Positions 15,321-23,151 of a stretch of 34,718 nt of DNA are shown in pieces. The number at the start of each line of letters is the position of its first letter. The first letter of the stretch is position 1. A model generated the notes under the pieces. That model was not told the DNA's origin, did not search any database, and was given only the letters and a program-made list of their open reading frames with translations. Made by a program: the position numbers and the translations under genes. Source of the DNA: Gammaproteobacteria bacterium. Lineage in GTDB: Bacteria; Pseudomonadota; Gammaproteobacteria; AKS1. Location of the stretch: assembly GCA_027006175.1 (NCBI GenBank), contig JALTKS010000111.1, positions 1 through 34,718 of the forward strand, read 5' to 3'.

Positions 15321-15340
15321 GGTGCACTTCGGTCTGCACC
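15321..15340 (+). other. hairpin in the long rhlE leader
   Basis: GGTGCA and TGCACC pair around CTTCGGTC, giving a perfect 6-bp stem. It sits in the 185-bp region before rhlE, which has no open gene. A second, imperfect hairpin follows at about 15409-15425. RNA helicase genes often have structured, autoregulated leaders, so this may be one. No U-run follows, so it is not a terminator. Confidence 0.4.
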
Positions 15341-15451
15341 TGTTTAAAACGCGGTAAAGCTCTCAGCCTCACCTCGAAACATCCAAGTAATATCTGCCCT
15401 AGACCGACCCAAACAAATGTTTTGGTAGGCCAGTTCTGGAGATTTTTTAAC

Positions 15452-16756
15452 ATGTCATTTGAAACACTCGGCTTATCAGCCGAATTAATTCGTGCTGTAT
15501 CCGATAACGGCTACACCAAACCAACCCCTATTCAGCAACAAGCGATACCCCTTATTCTTGAAGGTCGCGATCTTATGGGTGGCGCACAAACAGGTACCGG
15601 TAAAACAGCGGGCTTCACGTTACCTTTACTACAACGTCTGGTTGATAACCCACATTCAGAAAAAGGTCGTCGCCCTGTTCGTGCACTCATTTTAACGCCA
15701 ACGCGCGAGCTGGCAGCACAAGTTCATGAGAGTGTACAAACATATGGTCGTCATCTACATTTAAAATCAGCCGTGATTTTTGGTGGTGTTAGTATTAATC
15801 CACAAAAACAAAAGCTCATCAAAGGTGTTGATATTGTTGTCGCAACACCGGGACGCTTGCTTGATCATGTTAGTCAACGTTCCATTAACCTTTCCAAGAT
15901 TGATATTCTGGTGTTGGATGAAGCTGATCGCATGCTTGATATGGGTTTTATCCATGACATCCGCAAGGTACTTAAACTGGTTCCGCAAAAGAAGCAGACC
16001 CTGTTATTCTCGGCAACGTTCTCTGATGATATTAAATCACTTGCCAATGGCCTGCTGAATTCACCCGCCTTGATTGAAGTCGCTCGTCAAAATGCAGCGA
16101 CTGATACTGTATCTCAGGTTGTACACCCTGTTGATAAGAAACGTAAACGTGAATTACTCTCTGCACTGATTGGTGGTAATGAGTGGCAACAAGTACTCGT
16201 TTTTACCCGCACTAAACATGGCGCCAACCGACTTGCTGAACAACTCGGTAAAGATGGTATTACCGCTGCGGCAATTCATGGTAATAAAAGTCAAGGCGCA
16301 CGCACCCGTGCATTGACTGATTTTAAATCTGGAAAAATCCGTGTTTTAGTCGCCACCGATATTGCCGCGCGTGGTCTTGATATCGATCAACTCCCACATG
16401 TTGTTAACTTTGAACTACCCAATGTTGCTGAAGATTATGTGCACCGTATTGGTCGTACAGGTCGTGCCGGAAATGAAGGCGAAGCCATGTCACTGGTTTG
16501 TGTCGATGAATTAAAACTACTCAAAGACATTGAGCGTCTGATTAAAAAAGAAATTCCAAGTGTCACTTTCGAAGGCTATGAACCTGATCCATCTATAAAA
16601 CCAGAACCTATTCAAAATGGTCGCGGTGGTAATCAGCGCCGAGGACGTAAGCCTTCTGCTAAAAAATCAAATGCAGCACGGGGTGGAAATCGTTCAAATC
16701 AGGCTAAGCGCTCAAATAACCAGAATCATTCCCGAAGCCGTAGCGGTAATCGTTAA
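15452..16756 (+). CDS. rhlE: DEAD-box RNA helicase RhlE
   Basis: This ATP-dependent RNA helicase acts in ribosome assembly and RNA turnover, often in the cold. All helicase motifs are present in order: Q-motif [48 protein letters not shown], and [10 protein letters not shown]. The last 60 residues are rich in Arg, Gly, Asn and Ser ([16 protein letters not shown] and onward), the disordered RNA-binding tail typical of RhlE. The frame is open to 15422, but ATG 15452 has GGAG 11 nt upstream and gives the standard N-terminus MSFETLGLS. The long leader suggests its own promoter. Confidence 0.95.
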   Translation: MSFETLGLSAELIRAVSDNGYTKPTPIQQQAIPLILEGRDLMGGAQTGTGKTAGFTLPLLQRLVDNPHSEKGRRPVRALILTPTRELAAQVHESVQTYGRHLHLKSAVIFGGVSINPQKQKLIKGVDIVVATPGRLLDHVSQRSINLSKIDILVLDEADRMLDMGFIHDIRKVLKLVPQKKQTLLFSATFSDDIKSLANGLLNSPALIEVARQNAATDTVSQVVHPVDKKRKRELLSALIGGNEWQQVLVFTRTKHGANRLAEQLGKDGITAAAIHGNKSQGARTRALTDFKSGKIRVLVATDIAARGLDIDQLPHVVNFELPNVAEDYVHRIGRTGRAGNEGEAMSLVCVDELKLLKDIERLIKKEIPSVTFEGYEPDPSIKPEPIQNGRGGNQRRGRKPSAKKSNAARGGNRSNQAKRSNNQNHSRSRSGNR

Positions 16757-16816
16757 CTATATATTAAATATACCTGAGCATAATAAAGGGTAGAAATATT
16801 ATTATCCTAACTTTTA

Positions 16817-17245
16817 TTATTCTACTGAATTTGCTGTCAGAAACATAGCCTTACTTAGTGCAGTAAAAAAATTCTGATATGGTTCAGGGTCTGAAACTGA
16901 TGTTAAATTGTATTGTGCATTTGCTCTTACTAATAATTGAGATTTTCCCCTATGCCTTACAGTTACAGTCATTCTAAGACTATAACCATCAAGTTTAGTG
17001 CCACTTACTGTTCCAAGAACCTCATCTGCTTTATCTACGACAAAGCCTAAATCTTGTAAGGTCGCAATCACTGTTCTTAATGTAGTATTTTTATCCGTAG
17101 TATCAAAAGATCTAGTTTGTATACTTCTAAGCTGCACTTGACTTGAATCTGTTTTTAATAACTGATCTTTTGACGTAGTCTGACAACCGACCATTACTGT
17201 AAGTGATAACCCGATAACCCATAAACTTATAATTATTTTTTTCAT
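16817..17245 (-). CDS. lipoprotein, third gene of lipoprotein operon, paralogue of the second
   Basis: The signal MKKIIISLWVIGLSLTVMVGC has a lipobox ending at C21. The mature 120 residues share a pattern with the upstream gene product: QTRSFDT, LQDLGFVVDKAD, a Gly-Thr-Lys turn, and the C-terminal PYQNFFTALSKAMFLTA. It therefore looks like a shorter duplicate lacking the hydrophobic insertion. Its ATG overlaps the previous stop in an ATGA quartet (17242-17245), which implies translational coupling. No known family is recognised. An envelope role with the SmpA-like first gene product is inferred from the operon. Confidence 0.75.
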   Translation of the reverse strand: MKKIIISLWVIGLSLTVMVGCQTTSKDQLLKTDSSQVQLRSIQTRSFDTTDKNTTLRTVIATLQDLGFVVDKADEVLGTVSGTKLDGYSLRMTVTVRHRGKSQLLVRANAQYNLTSVSDPEPYQNFFTALSKAMFLTANSVE

Positions 17246-17775
17246 ATTTTATGTGCCTCTAAAAACACTGATTTTGATAGCCTGTCAAAGAAGTCTTGAT
17301 AAATTTTGGGATCTCGTATTCCTTCTATTTTAGAGACCCTCTTTTGAGTATCCCATACAATTCGTTGAAATGTTACTCTAACATGATGTGTTTTTATATC
17401 ATGTTTAAACGGTCTTACAACAATAGACGCTTTAATTTTTTGTTTCTCATCAATCGGCATTGAGCCACCGCCTAACAAGGCTACAAATACCGCTACTGCA
17501 ACCTGCCCTGACTCTACTGCATCCCTATCTTTAGAACCAACTATCAAACCAAGTTTTGTTTCACTTTCATCAATATTAAACCCAAGATCTTGCAAAACTC
17601 CTGCAGATGCAGCTAACACATCATTTTCTACAATACCTTCATACTTTCTTGTTTGTAATGTTCTTTGCTTTAAAGATTCATGTGAAAGCTTAAGAGCTTC
17701 TTTAGGTATTGTTGTTTGACATGAAGGTAGAAATATTACAAAAATTAACAAAGAAATTTTCTGAATATTTAGCAT
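17242..17775 (-). CDS. lipoprotein, second gene of lipoprotein operon
   Basis: The lipoprotein signal MLNIQKISLLIFVIFLPSC anchors at C19, with GGGGGAG just before the ATG as a strong ribosome binding site. The mature part contains RTLQTRKYEG, VLQDLGFNIDESETKLG and the ending PKIYQDFFDRLSKSVFLEA, all shared with the next gene. A hydrophobic stretch near residues 93-105 (VAVAVFVALLGGG) is present here and missing from the paralogue, and it may insert in a membrane. Function unknown. The gene lies 21 bp after the SmpA-like gene and overlaps the following gene by 4 bp. Confidence 0.75.
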   Translation of the reverse strand: MLNIQKISLLIFVIFLPSCQTTIPKEALKLSHESLKQRTLQTRKYEGIVENDVLAASAGVLQDLGFNIDESETKLGLIVGSKDRDAVESGQVAVAVFVALLGGGSMPIDEKQKIKASIVVRPFKHDIKTHHVRVTFQRIVWDTQKRVSKIEGIRDPKIYQDFFDRLSKSVFLEAHKI

Positions 17776-17796
17776 ATTCTCCCCCTTACATTAAAT

Positions 17797-18234
17797 TTAG
17801 AATCGTGATGTATGATATGCAAAATCGCGTACACGACTTTCTTTATTAAATTTTATTATAACTGTCAAAGTTCTTTGAGATTTTGAGCTTGCACCACTTG
17901 ATTCATTATACCCCCCTCCAACTCCCCCTACTGTTGAGCCACCAAAACCAAGTATTAATGATGATACTCCTCCGCTACTAGTGGAATATGCCGTTTCAGT
18001 TGACAACTTATCGTAAATCCAAACTTCTCTTCTCTTTTCATCAGTTGATACAATGTTTGGAGAACCTAAAGCTGCTGCCACTTCTGCTCCACTCATTCCA
18101 ACTTTGATTTCTTTCTGAACGGTACCTACAGTAACTCTATTTGAATTATCGCGTACTCTATCTCTGTGCTCAGAAGCAGTAACACAACCAGTTAATGATA
18201 AAATTATTACTCCTAGTGCTATAATACGAAACAT
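17797..18234 (-). CDS. SmpA/OmlA-like (BamE-fold) lipoprotein
   Basis: MFRIIALGVIILSLTGC is a lipoprotein signal with C17. It is followed by a domain with the SmpA/OmlA pattern: VQKEIKVGMSGAEVAAALGSP, then REVWIYDK, and a C-terminal strand TLTVIIKFNKESRVRDFAYH. The glycine- and serine-rich loop in the middle (SSGGVSSLILGFGGSTVGG) is unusual for BamE itself, so this is a relative, not the Bam complex subunit. A longer frame to 18267 exists, but AGAGGGA at 18247-18241, 6 nt before ATG 18234, decides the start. It is the first gene of the three-lipoprotein operon. Confidence 0.8.
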   Translation of the reverse strand: MFRIIALGVIILSLTGCVTASEHRDRVRDNSNRVTVGTVQKEIKVGMSGAEVAAALGSPNIVSTDEKRREVWIYDKLSTETAYSTSSGGVSSLILGFGGSTVGGVGGGYNESSGASSKSQRTLTVIIKFNKESRVRDFAYHTSRF

Positions 18235-18240
18235 ACAATT

Positions 18241-18247
18241 TCCCTCT
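18241..18247 (-). promoter_or_regulatory. Shine-Dalgarno site deciding the SmpA-like start
   Basis: AGAGGGA on the minus strand, 6 nt before ATG 18234. It lies inside the longer possible frame that begins at 18267, and choosing 18234 yields a standard lipoprotein signal. Confidence 0.6.
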
Positions 18248-18391
18248 CTATGCCAAATTAATTTCATATTTAAAGTTCAGGCAACAATAGCATATATAAG
18301 GATAATAATATCCTCAAAAATTCATATTGTTATTTTCATAGTATACTGCTATTAAAGTTTGAGCCATAACCACTAGCGAATGAATGTAAAC

Positions 18392-18406
18392 AATAGCGTT
18401 GCTATT
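18392..18406 (-). terminator. weak hairpin at the end of the DUF5062 gene
   Basis: AATAGC and GCTATT pair as a perfect 6-bp stem around a 3-nt loop directly at the stop codon. The minus-strand sequence after it has GTTTAC and not a real U-run, so termination would be inefficient. It may let some transcription pass on to the lipoprotein operon. Confidence 0.3.
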
Positions 18407-18642
18407 TATTTTAGTTTCGATGCCCACATCGCAAGACGATGCTTCATTGATTTTTGTGATACCTGATCTTCTGGCATAGGTGTAATGACTTTATCGTGAC
18501 AAAGTAAGCGGTAAATATATTCAATTTTCTCATTGGCTGAGTCCGTTGCTTCAAATTCCACAACACCGCGTTCTTCACCGTATTTTACGCCCGCGGCAAT
18601 GGCTTTTTTTACCATTTCTGCTTCATTCTTTAGTTTTTTCAT
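18406..18642 (-). CDS. DUF5062-like small protein
   Basis: The 78-residue cytosolic protein reads MKKLKNEAEMVKKAIAAGVKYGEERG, then FEATDSANEKIEYIYRLL and MKHRLAMWASKL. This order matches my recollection of the DUF5062 family found in Vibrio and relatives, which has no known function. It is helical and charged with one cysteine. GGGAGA about 6 nt before the ATG is a good ribosome binding site. It diverges from the secreted Arg-rich gene across about 150 bp that holds a perfect dyad (18696-18710). Confidence 0.65.
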   Translation of the reverse strand: MKKLKNEAEMVKKAIAAGVKYGEERGVVEFEATDSANEKIEYIYRLLCHDKVITPMPEDQVSQKSMKHRLAMWASKLK

Positions 18643-18695
18643 ATCAATCTCCCGCGCTAATCTATTGATACTAATATAATTAGAACTGTTTTGAC

Positions 18696-18710
18696 TAGCA
18701 TAACATGCTA
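18696..18710. promoter_or_regulatory. perfect dyad in a divergent promoter region
   Basis: TAGCATAACATGCTA is a perfect inverted repeat with 6-bp arms and a 3-nt centre. It is in the gap between DUF5062 (minus) and the Arg-rich secreted protein (plus), 85 bp before the latter's start. TTGACT at 18691 overlaps its edge, but no matching -10 is seen. It is a candidate operator; no regulator is suggested by the neighbours. Confidence 0.35.
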
Positions 18711-18794
18711 TTCAGCTTCGGTTCAGGCATCTCTCTGTAATCTACGTTCAAGGCTTGGGAATACCTGAGCAATTTAACAAAAAAGAGGTGAACC

Positions 18795-19343
18795 ATGAAT
18801 ATACAAAAAATAGCCACTGTAATCGCAATCACGACCAGTTTAGGTTTAATGAGCTTAACGCCAGCACAGGCTAACGATCGTCAATCTCGTTATAGCAACT
18901 ATGGTAGTGAGCGACATGATATTCAAAATAATCGTCGTGCCAATAAATCTCTACGTCATGAAATTCGTGAAAACCGTCGTGCCAATAAAGCGATACGCCA
19001 TGAAATCCGTGATAATCGTAAAGCAAATAAGATAATACGTCATCAGGCACGAGAAGAACGTCATTATAACGCCCAGGTTGAACATCGCCGTGACAAACGA
19101 CGCGTACGTCAACATGACAATTACCGAGCTGGTTATATCAATAACCCATTAGAGCATCGTTACAAACATAAAAGAGGTATTCCACATCGCCATGCGGCCG
19201 GTGTTGCGGTTCCACATAAAAGCTGGCGTAAACAGCATCAACGTTGGGATTATGCGCGTTTTGATGGCAGAGGATATCAGAACAACCTGCAAGTACGATT
19301 CATTGCCAGTAACGAACCACATGATAATCGTTACAACTACTAA
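18795..19343 (+). CDS. secreted, highly basic protein with 14-residue repeats
   Basis: A Sec signal peptide (about residues 1-26, ending TPAQA) is followed by a very basic, His-rich and Asn-rich sequence. Three 14-residue repeats lie at 46-59, 60-73 and 74-87: NRRANKSLRHEIRE, NRRANKAIRHEIRD, NRKANKIIRHQARE. They should form an amphipathic, strongly charged helix. The C-terminal half is rich in His, Arg and Tyr (HRYKHKRGIPHRHAAG) and contains no cysteine. I do not know a function; RNA, polyanion or metal binding in the periplasm is conceivable. The gene is preceded by AAGAGGTG and is followed by a strong terminator, so it is monocistronic. Confidence 0.8.
   Translation: MNIQKIATVIAITTSLGLMSLTPAQANDRQSRYSNYGSERHDIQNNRRANKSLRHEIRENRRANKAIRHEIRDNRKANKIIRHQAREERHYNAQVEHRRDKRRVRQHDNYRAGYINNPLEHRYKHKRGIPHRHAAGVAVPHKSWRKQHQRWDYARFDGRGYQNNLQVRFIASNEPHDNRYNY
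18930..19055 (+). repeat. three 42-bp coding repeats
   Basis: Three in-frame 42-bp units encode the 14-residue repeats of the basic secreted protein. The first two are close copies; the third has diverged (RRANK to RKANK, HEIR to HQAR). A partial older unit (RHDIQN) may precede them. Confidence 0.75.
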
Positions 19344-19354
19344 TCAAGGTCAAT

Positions 19355-19386
19355 AAAAAAGGTCAGATTTATTCTGACCTTTTTTT
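19355..19386. terminator. strong bidirectional Rho-independent terminator
   Basis: AAAAAA GGTCAG ATTTATT CTGACC TTTTTTT: a perfect 6-bp G/C-containing stem, extended by A-T pairs, with an A-run on one side and a T-run on the other. It ends the basic secreted protein gene (plus) and the dienelactone hydrolase operon (minus), which converge here. Confidence 0.92.
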
Positions 19387-19410
19387 ATTGGCTACCCTTT
19401 AACTAAAAAA

Positions 19411-20190
19411 TTAGCAGCTTTGCTTTTCTGAGCCCGTCGGATCCTGAATACCTAACTGCAGTACCCGATGAAACATTTCAAACATCATCTCATTACAGAT
19501 ATTTGCCAATGGTTGATTATATCGATATCCCTCGTCACGAATGAAAGCATGTTGTGCATTAAACTCATGCCATGTGAAATTAACATTCGCTGATGTCAGT
19601 TCACTGTAAATAGTTTGACGACCTTCCGGTGGAATATGCGGATCTTGTTTACCCCAGATCATTAACATTTCACCTTGAATTTCCTTAAAACGATTTAATG
19701 TATCGTCTTGCATCCCTTTAGCCAATGTTTGGCTATGGATGTCAGTTGCATAAAAACTCACCCCCGCCTGTATTTCAGGGTTCATTGCACAACGAACACT
19801 TAAATGTCCACCAAGGCAAATGCCAACACAACCTAAACGACCATTGCAATCGCCTCGACTTAACAGGTGGTCAATACAGGCTCGTGCATCATCGTCGTAT
19901 GATGCCAGGGTTTTATCGGTTTTATATTGATTACCTTTCTCTGTATCAGCCTGATTGTATTCAAAAGGACTGCCAGGCGCTTCAAAGTCATGGTAAATCT
20001 CAGGAACCGCAACCACATAACCATGACATGCCAACATTCTTGCCGTACGCGCAATAGGGCCTGTCATTTGATAGATCTCGGCAAATAATACAATACCGGG
20101 AAATTGACCTTCCGCTACAGGACGAAAAATAAAAGTACGCATCACGCCTACAGGCGTATTCAGATCCACATGGTCTTCTTGTATCAGCAT
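19411..20190 (-). CDS. dienelactone hydrolase family protein
   Basis: This alpha/beta hydrolase of 259 residues has the dienelactone hydrolase triad: nucleophile C125 in GICLGGHL, D183 in WGKQDPH and H214 in NAQHAF. E39 in FAEIY sits where the family has a conserved glutamate. Classical members open dienelactones in chlorocatechol breakdown, but most genomic homologues act on unknown esters or lactones, and no aromatic pathway genes are nearby. It follows the YeeE-like transporter with a 22-bp gap, so the two are probably co-transcribed. The natural substrate is not deducible. Confidence 0.88.
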   Translation of the reverse strand: MLIQEDHVDLNTPVGVMRTFIFRPVAEGQFPGIVLFAEIYQMTGPIARTARMLACHGYVVAVPEIYHDFEAPGSPFEYNQADTEKGNQYKTDKTLASYDDDARACIDHLLSRGDCNGRLGCVGICLGGHLSVRCAMNPEIQAGVSFYATDIHSQTLAKGMQDDTLNRFKEIQGEMLMIWGKQDPHIPPEGRQTIYSELTSANVNFTWHEFNAQHAFIRDEGYRYNQPLANICNEMMFEMFHRVLQLGIQDPTGSEKQSC

Positions 20191-20212
20191 TAAACGTCTC
20201 TGAATTATTTTC

Positions 20213-21232
20213 CTATACGGTCTTTTCCATCATTTTCGTTGTGATACTAATTCCCACAACCATACCAATAACCGCAAGAAATGATTCCATTGAAAGTGTT
20301 GAAATACCGGTTAAGCCCTGACCAATATTACAACCATACGCCATGATGCTACCAATACCCATTAACGAGCCGCCAATGATCGCCATCTTAGCCATTCCCT
20401 TTGCAGGCATCGTAACACTAAAACGACCACGCACTATCGCATAGATAAATGAAACAATCGCAATCCCAATCACAAAAGAAATAGCGTATGAAAGTCCCGG
20501 AATGCGGCCCGAAATAAAGATATAACCTAGCCGTGCAAGCGGTCCAGACACCGTAATACCAGATGGTTTAGTTGGGTCAAATTCATCCTGTGCTAACACG
20601 CCCGTAATATACCAACTGGCAATAATTAAACTGCCAATAATAAGCCCCGCAGCAATCATTTGTTTATCTAAGCCATTTTTAGAATTCTTAATAATAAATA
20701 ACAATAAAGCCGCCACCACAACGGCTAACACAATCCAGGGTGAAATTGAAAGTAATGATGCAATACCCGCATCATTGACACTGACTGATGTCGCAATCGT
20801 TAAATCAACCCGAGGCGTTTCCAGAAAACCGAACTGAATAACCGCAGCAACCAGCGCGAAAGAAAGCAGTGCCAATAAAGCATGAATACTGCCTTCCATT
20901 GTTCTGATTAATGTCCTGACTGAACAACCACCCGCGATGGTTGCACCAATACCAAAAATGAGTCCGCCAACCGATGCACCAAACCAGTCAAGCGTCTCAT
21001 TTCGATATGATGAATCCGCTATTGCAACAACGTCCATCATTTCCAGTAATTGTGTTCCTGTAATACCAACTAATAAGGTCACAGCAAAAGCAACTGCCTG
21101 ACGACTATCTTTAATTAGCAATAAATTACTCGTGCCTGCAACCAGACAAAACCGCAGCTGTTGAATAACAATCGCAAAAATTGCGCCCACTGCCAGTCCA
21201 CCACCAACTAACCAAATGTTAATATCTTCCAT
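20213..21232 (-). CDS. YeeE/YedE family (TsuA-like) thiosulfate/sulfur transporter
   Basis: The 339-residue membrane protein has both halves of the YeeE/YedE fold in one chain. Three cysteine-centred motifs that line the thiosulfate path in TsuA are present: QLRFCLVAG (C29), AGGCSVRTLI (C103) and AYGCNIGQGLTG (C301). Uptake of thiosulfate or a related sulfane compound across the inner membrane is therefore expected. No TusA-like (YeeD) partner gene is adjacent, which is unusual for this family. Upstream on the same strand is the DUF3047 gene (about 88 bp gap) and downstream is the hydrolase. Confidence 0.88.
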   Translation of the reverse strand: MEDINIWLVGGGLAVGAIFAIVIQQLRFCLVAGTSNLLLIKDSRQAVAFAVTLLVGITGTQLLEMMDVVAIADSSYRNETLDWFGASVGGLIFGIGATIAGGCSVRTLIRTMEGSIHALLALLSFALVAAVIQFGFLETPRVDLTIATSVSVNDAGIASLLSISPWIVLAVVVAALLLFIIKNSKNGLDKQMIAAGLIIGSLIIASWYITGVLAQDEFDPTKPSGITVSGPLARLGYIFISGRIPGLSYAISFVIGIAIVSFIYAIVRGRFSVTMPAKGMAKMAIIGGSLMGIGSIMAYGCNIGQGLTGISTLSMESFLAVIGMVVGISITTKMMEKTV

Positions 21233-21320
21233 TACATTTGCCCCATTATTATTATTTTCGATGCCACATCATTAACTAAATAACACCATTTGACAATCTA
21301 CCAGCCTCAATTAACCTTAT

Positions 21321-22100
21321 TTATTGATTTTGCGACTCTTTTTCTATGCGTGGTAATAGCCGAACATCACCATAAAAAGCAGTGGCGGCCTCACCGGTAT
21401 TATCTGTATCTGTCATGAATGCGATACCCAGTATCGCAGGTGGTTCTTCACCAAAGGCGCGTACATAATCATCATAAATATTACGCTGTTGTACCACCCA
21501 TTGACCCGCTTGTTTATTGCCACTTTGCAACACATACATTTGCACTCGTTCAGAATAGACATTCGGTATTAAAGTACCAACAGGTAATTTATTTGCCCAA
21601 ATATAATTCAGTGCCGCAAGCGGGGGGTATTCACCATGAATATGGTAATAACTTTCATAACTAATTCGCTCAAACCAGGATAAACGCGAGGCATCATATT
21701 CAAAGAAAATATAAAATCGTGCAGGATAATCATCCCCATCACGCTTTGTTGCATCGCCTTTACTTAATACGCGATTAATTTTCCAGTGCCACTGCACTAT
21801 AGGTGTTTTTTTAAGATCAATTTTAATTCGGTAAAACATGGCAGAGGCGGTATTCTCGCTATCGGCACGAACAACCAGTACCCCGTTATCTTTTACCAAA
21901 CTGTATTTCGTTTTGCGTTCTATCCCGGCTAAATCAAGTGGCTCCCAGCCTTCGGGAAAGACCGCATCCGTTGCCGCTTTAGAAAATGAACCCACCTCAA
22001 TAGCTTCCTGTGCGTTCCCTCTCACTGCCAACAATAGCAGCAACAAAGAGAACCCATAAAGGGCTAAATGAAAACTTGAAAATGACGGGAAAGATCTCAT
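21321..22100 (-). CDS. exported DUF3047 family protein
   Basis: The protein has a Sec signal (YGFSLLLLLLAVRGNAQEA) followed by a 220-residue domain with the DUF3047 hallmarks: WEPLDLAGIERKTKYSLVKD, VQWHWKINRVL, DDYPARFYIFFEYD, LNYIWANK and a late TDTDNTGEAATAFYGDV. The family looks beta-sandwich-like and is of unknown function. The frame is open to a TTG at 22115, but ATG 22100 gives a normal signal peptide, so it is preferred. It could lead the transporter-hydrolase operon, though the 88-bp gap leaves room for a separate promoter. It diverges from the site-2 protease gene. Confidence 0.8.
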   Translation of the reverse strand: MRSFPSFSSFHLALYGFSLLLLLLAVRGNAQEAIEVGSFSKAATDAVFPEGWEPLDLAGIERKTKYSLVKDNGVLVVRADSENTASAMFYRIKIDLKKTPIVQWHWKINRVLSKGDATKRDGDDYPARFYIFFEYDASRLSWFERISYESYYHIHGEYPPLAALNYIWANKLPVGTLIPNVYSERVQMYVLQSGNKQAGQWVVQQRNIYDDYVRAFGEEPPAILGIAFMTDTDNTGEAATAFYGDVRLLPRIEKESQNQ

Positions 22101-22160
22101 ATTTCTACTGAACAAATACCTTAAAGTTTTTTTACACTAACTGATATACTAGTGCCTATT

Positions 22161-22820
22161 ATGTTTGAACATCTCAGTACTTACCAATTACTGGCGATAG
22201 CCGTTTTACCAACACTATTTGCCATTGTGGTGCATGAAATAGCGCATGGTTGGGTTGCCTATCAACTTGGTGACAGCACCGCCTATAAGATGGGGCGACT
22301 TACGCTTAATCCTGTCAAGCATATCGACCCTATTGGCACCATTCTTGTTCCTGCTGTGCTTATTTTTACCTTGGGTTTTGCCTTTGGTTGGGCTAAACCG
22401 GTTCCTATAAACTGGTATCAATTAAAACATCCAAAGCGAGACATCGCATTAGTGGCTATTGCCGGTCCTGCTTCTAACTTGCTCATGGCGATTGCCTGGG
22501 GGCTTGTGGTTAAACTTACCCTGTTGTTGCCAGACAACCTGGAAACGATCTCATCACTACTTAGAACGATGGGCTTATTTGGTATTTTAATAAATGTATT
22601 GCTAATGGTCTTTAATTTAATCCCTATTCCACCAACAGATGGGGGAAGAGTTGCAGTTAGTCTACTACCAACACCTGCTGCCAGGTTATTAAGCAAATTA
22701 GAGCCCTTCGGTATGCTCATTCTTGTTGCTTTAATTTTCAGTGGTCTTCTTTGGCAATTTATTGGTCCCTTAATGAATTCTGCCACGGCGATAATTTATG
22801 CCATCACCGGAATTGGATAA
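22161..22820 (+). CDS. site-2 protease family (M50) membrane metalloprotease
   Basis: This small rhomboid-length protein is a member of the minimal S2P group, which lacks PDZ domains, unlike RseP. The zinc site is HEIAHG near residues 25-30, and the second metal ligand is the aspartate of PIPPTDGGRV near 170; family members usually have PLDGG. There are about six hydrophobic segments. ATG 22161 (MFEHLSTY) is chosen over the GTG at 22152. Substrate is unknown. It stands alone as the first plus-strand gene after the DUF3047 cluster. Confidence 0.88.
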   Translation: MFEHLSTYQLLAIAVLPTLFAIVVHEIAHGWVAYQLGDSTAYKMGRLTLNPVKHIDPIGTILVPAVLIFTLGFAFGWAKPVPINWYQLKHPKRDIALVAIAGPASNLLMAIAWGLVVKLTLLLPDNLETISSLLRTMGLFGILINVLLMVFNLIPIPPTDGGRVAVSLLPTPAARLLSKLEPFGMLILVALIFSGLLWQFIGPLMNSATAIIYAITGIG

Positions 22821-22822
22821 CC

Positions 22823-23068
22823 TTACTGATTACTGTGTGCATTCAGCATCGTAAATAATGACTGTGCTTGTTCCGCTGCCTCACCACCTAATGTTGTCAG
22901 ATAACCACCATCTGCTTGCGTAATAAATCCCTTTTCAAATAACCGTTGTGCAGCGGCAATTTTATCCGGTTCAGCGGTTTTATGAACTTTAATCCCTTTC
23001 TGCGTATTGCTAAGGTCATAAAGCATTAATAAATCGAGTTCAGTTAAATTTTCTTGCGTATAGCCCAT
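22823..23068 (-). CDS. TIGR02647 family small protein
   Basis: The 81-residue protein matches TIGR02647: LTELDLLMLYDLSNTQKGIKVH, AAQRLFEKGFITQADGGYLTTLGGEAAEQAQ. The winged-helix-like layout (helix, helix, then YLT-LG turn) suggests DNA binding, but that is inference. A longer frame begins at 23083; AAAGG at 23080-23076, 7 nt before ATG 23068, decides the shorter start. The stop faces the site-2 protease stop 2 bp away. Confidence 0.85.
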   Translation of the reverse strand: MGYTQENLTELDLLMLYDLSNTQKGIKVHKTAEPDKIAAAQRLFEKGFITQADGGYLTTLGGEAAEQAQSLFTMLNAHSNQ

Positions 23069-23075
23069 TTGGATA

Positions 23076-23080
23076 CCTTT
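23076..23080 (-). promoter_or_regulatory. Shine-Dalgarno site deciding the TIGR02647 start
   Basis: AAAGG on the minus strand lies 7 nt before ATG 23068 and inside the codons of the longer alternative start at 23083. This selects MGYTQENLTEL as the N-terminus. Confidence 0.55.
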
Positions 23081-23151
23081 CATTTAAATAACCATTATCG
23101 TGAAACCAAGCTTTCTTGATATTTACATATTTTGGCTGTTATAAGTAGTCC

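Noticed and set aside
16757-16816. Possible terminator after rhlE (AATAAA and TTTATT halves)
   Set aside because: The arms pair only with mismatches and extend into the convergent lipoprotein gene end.
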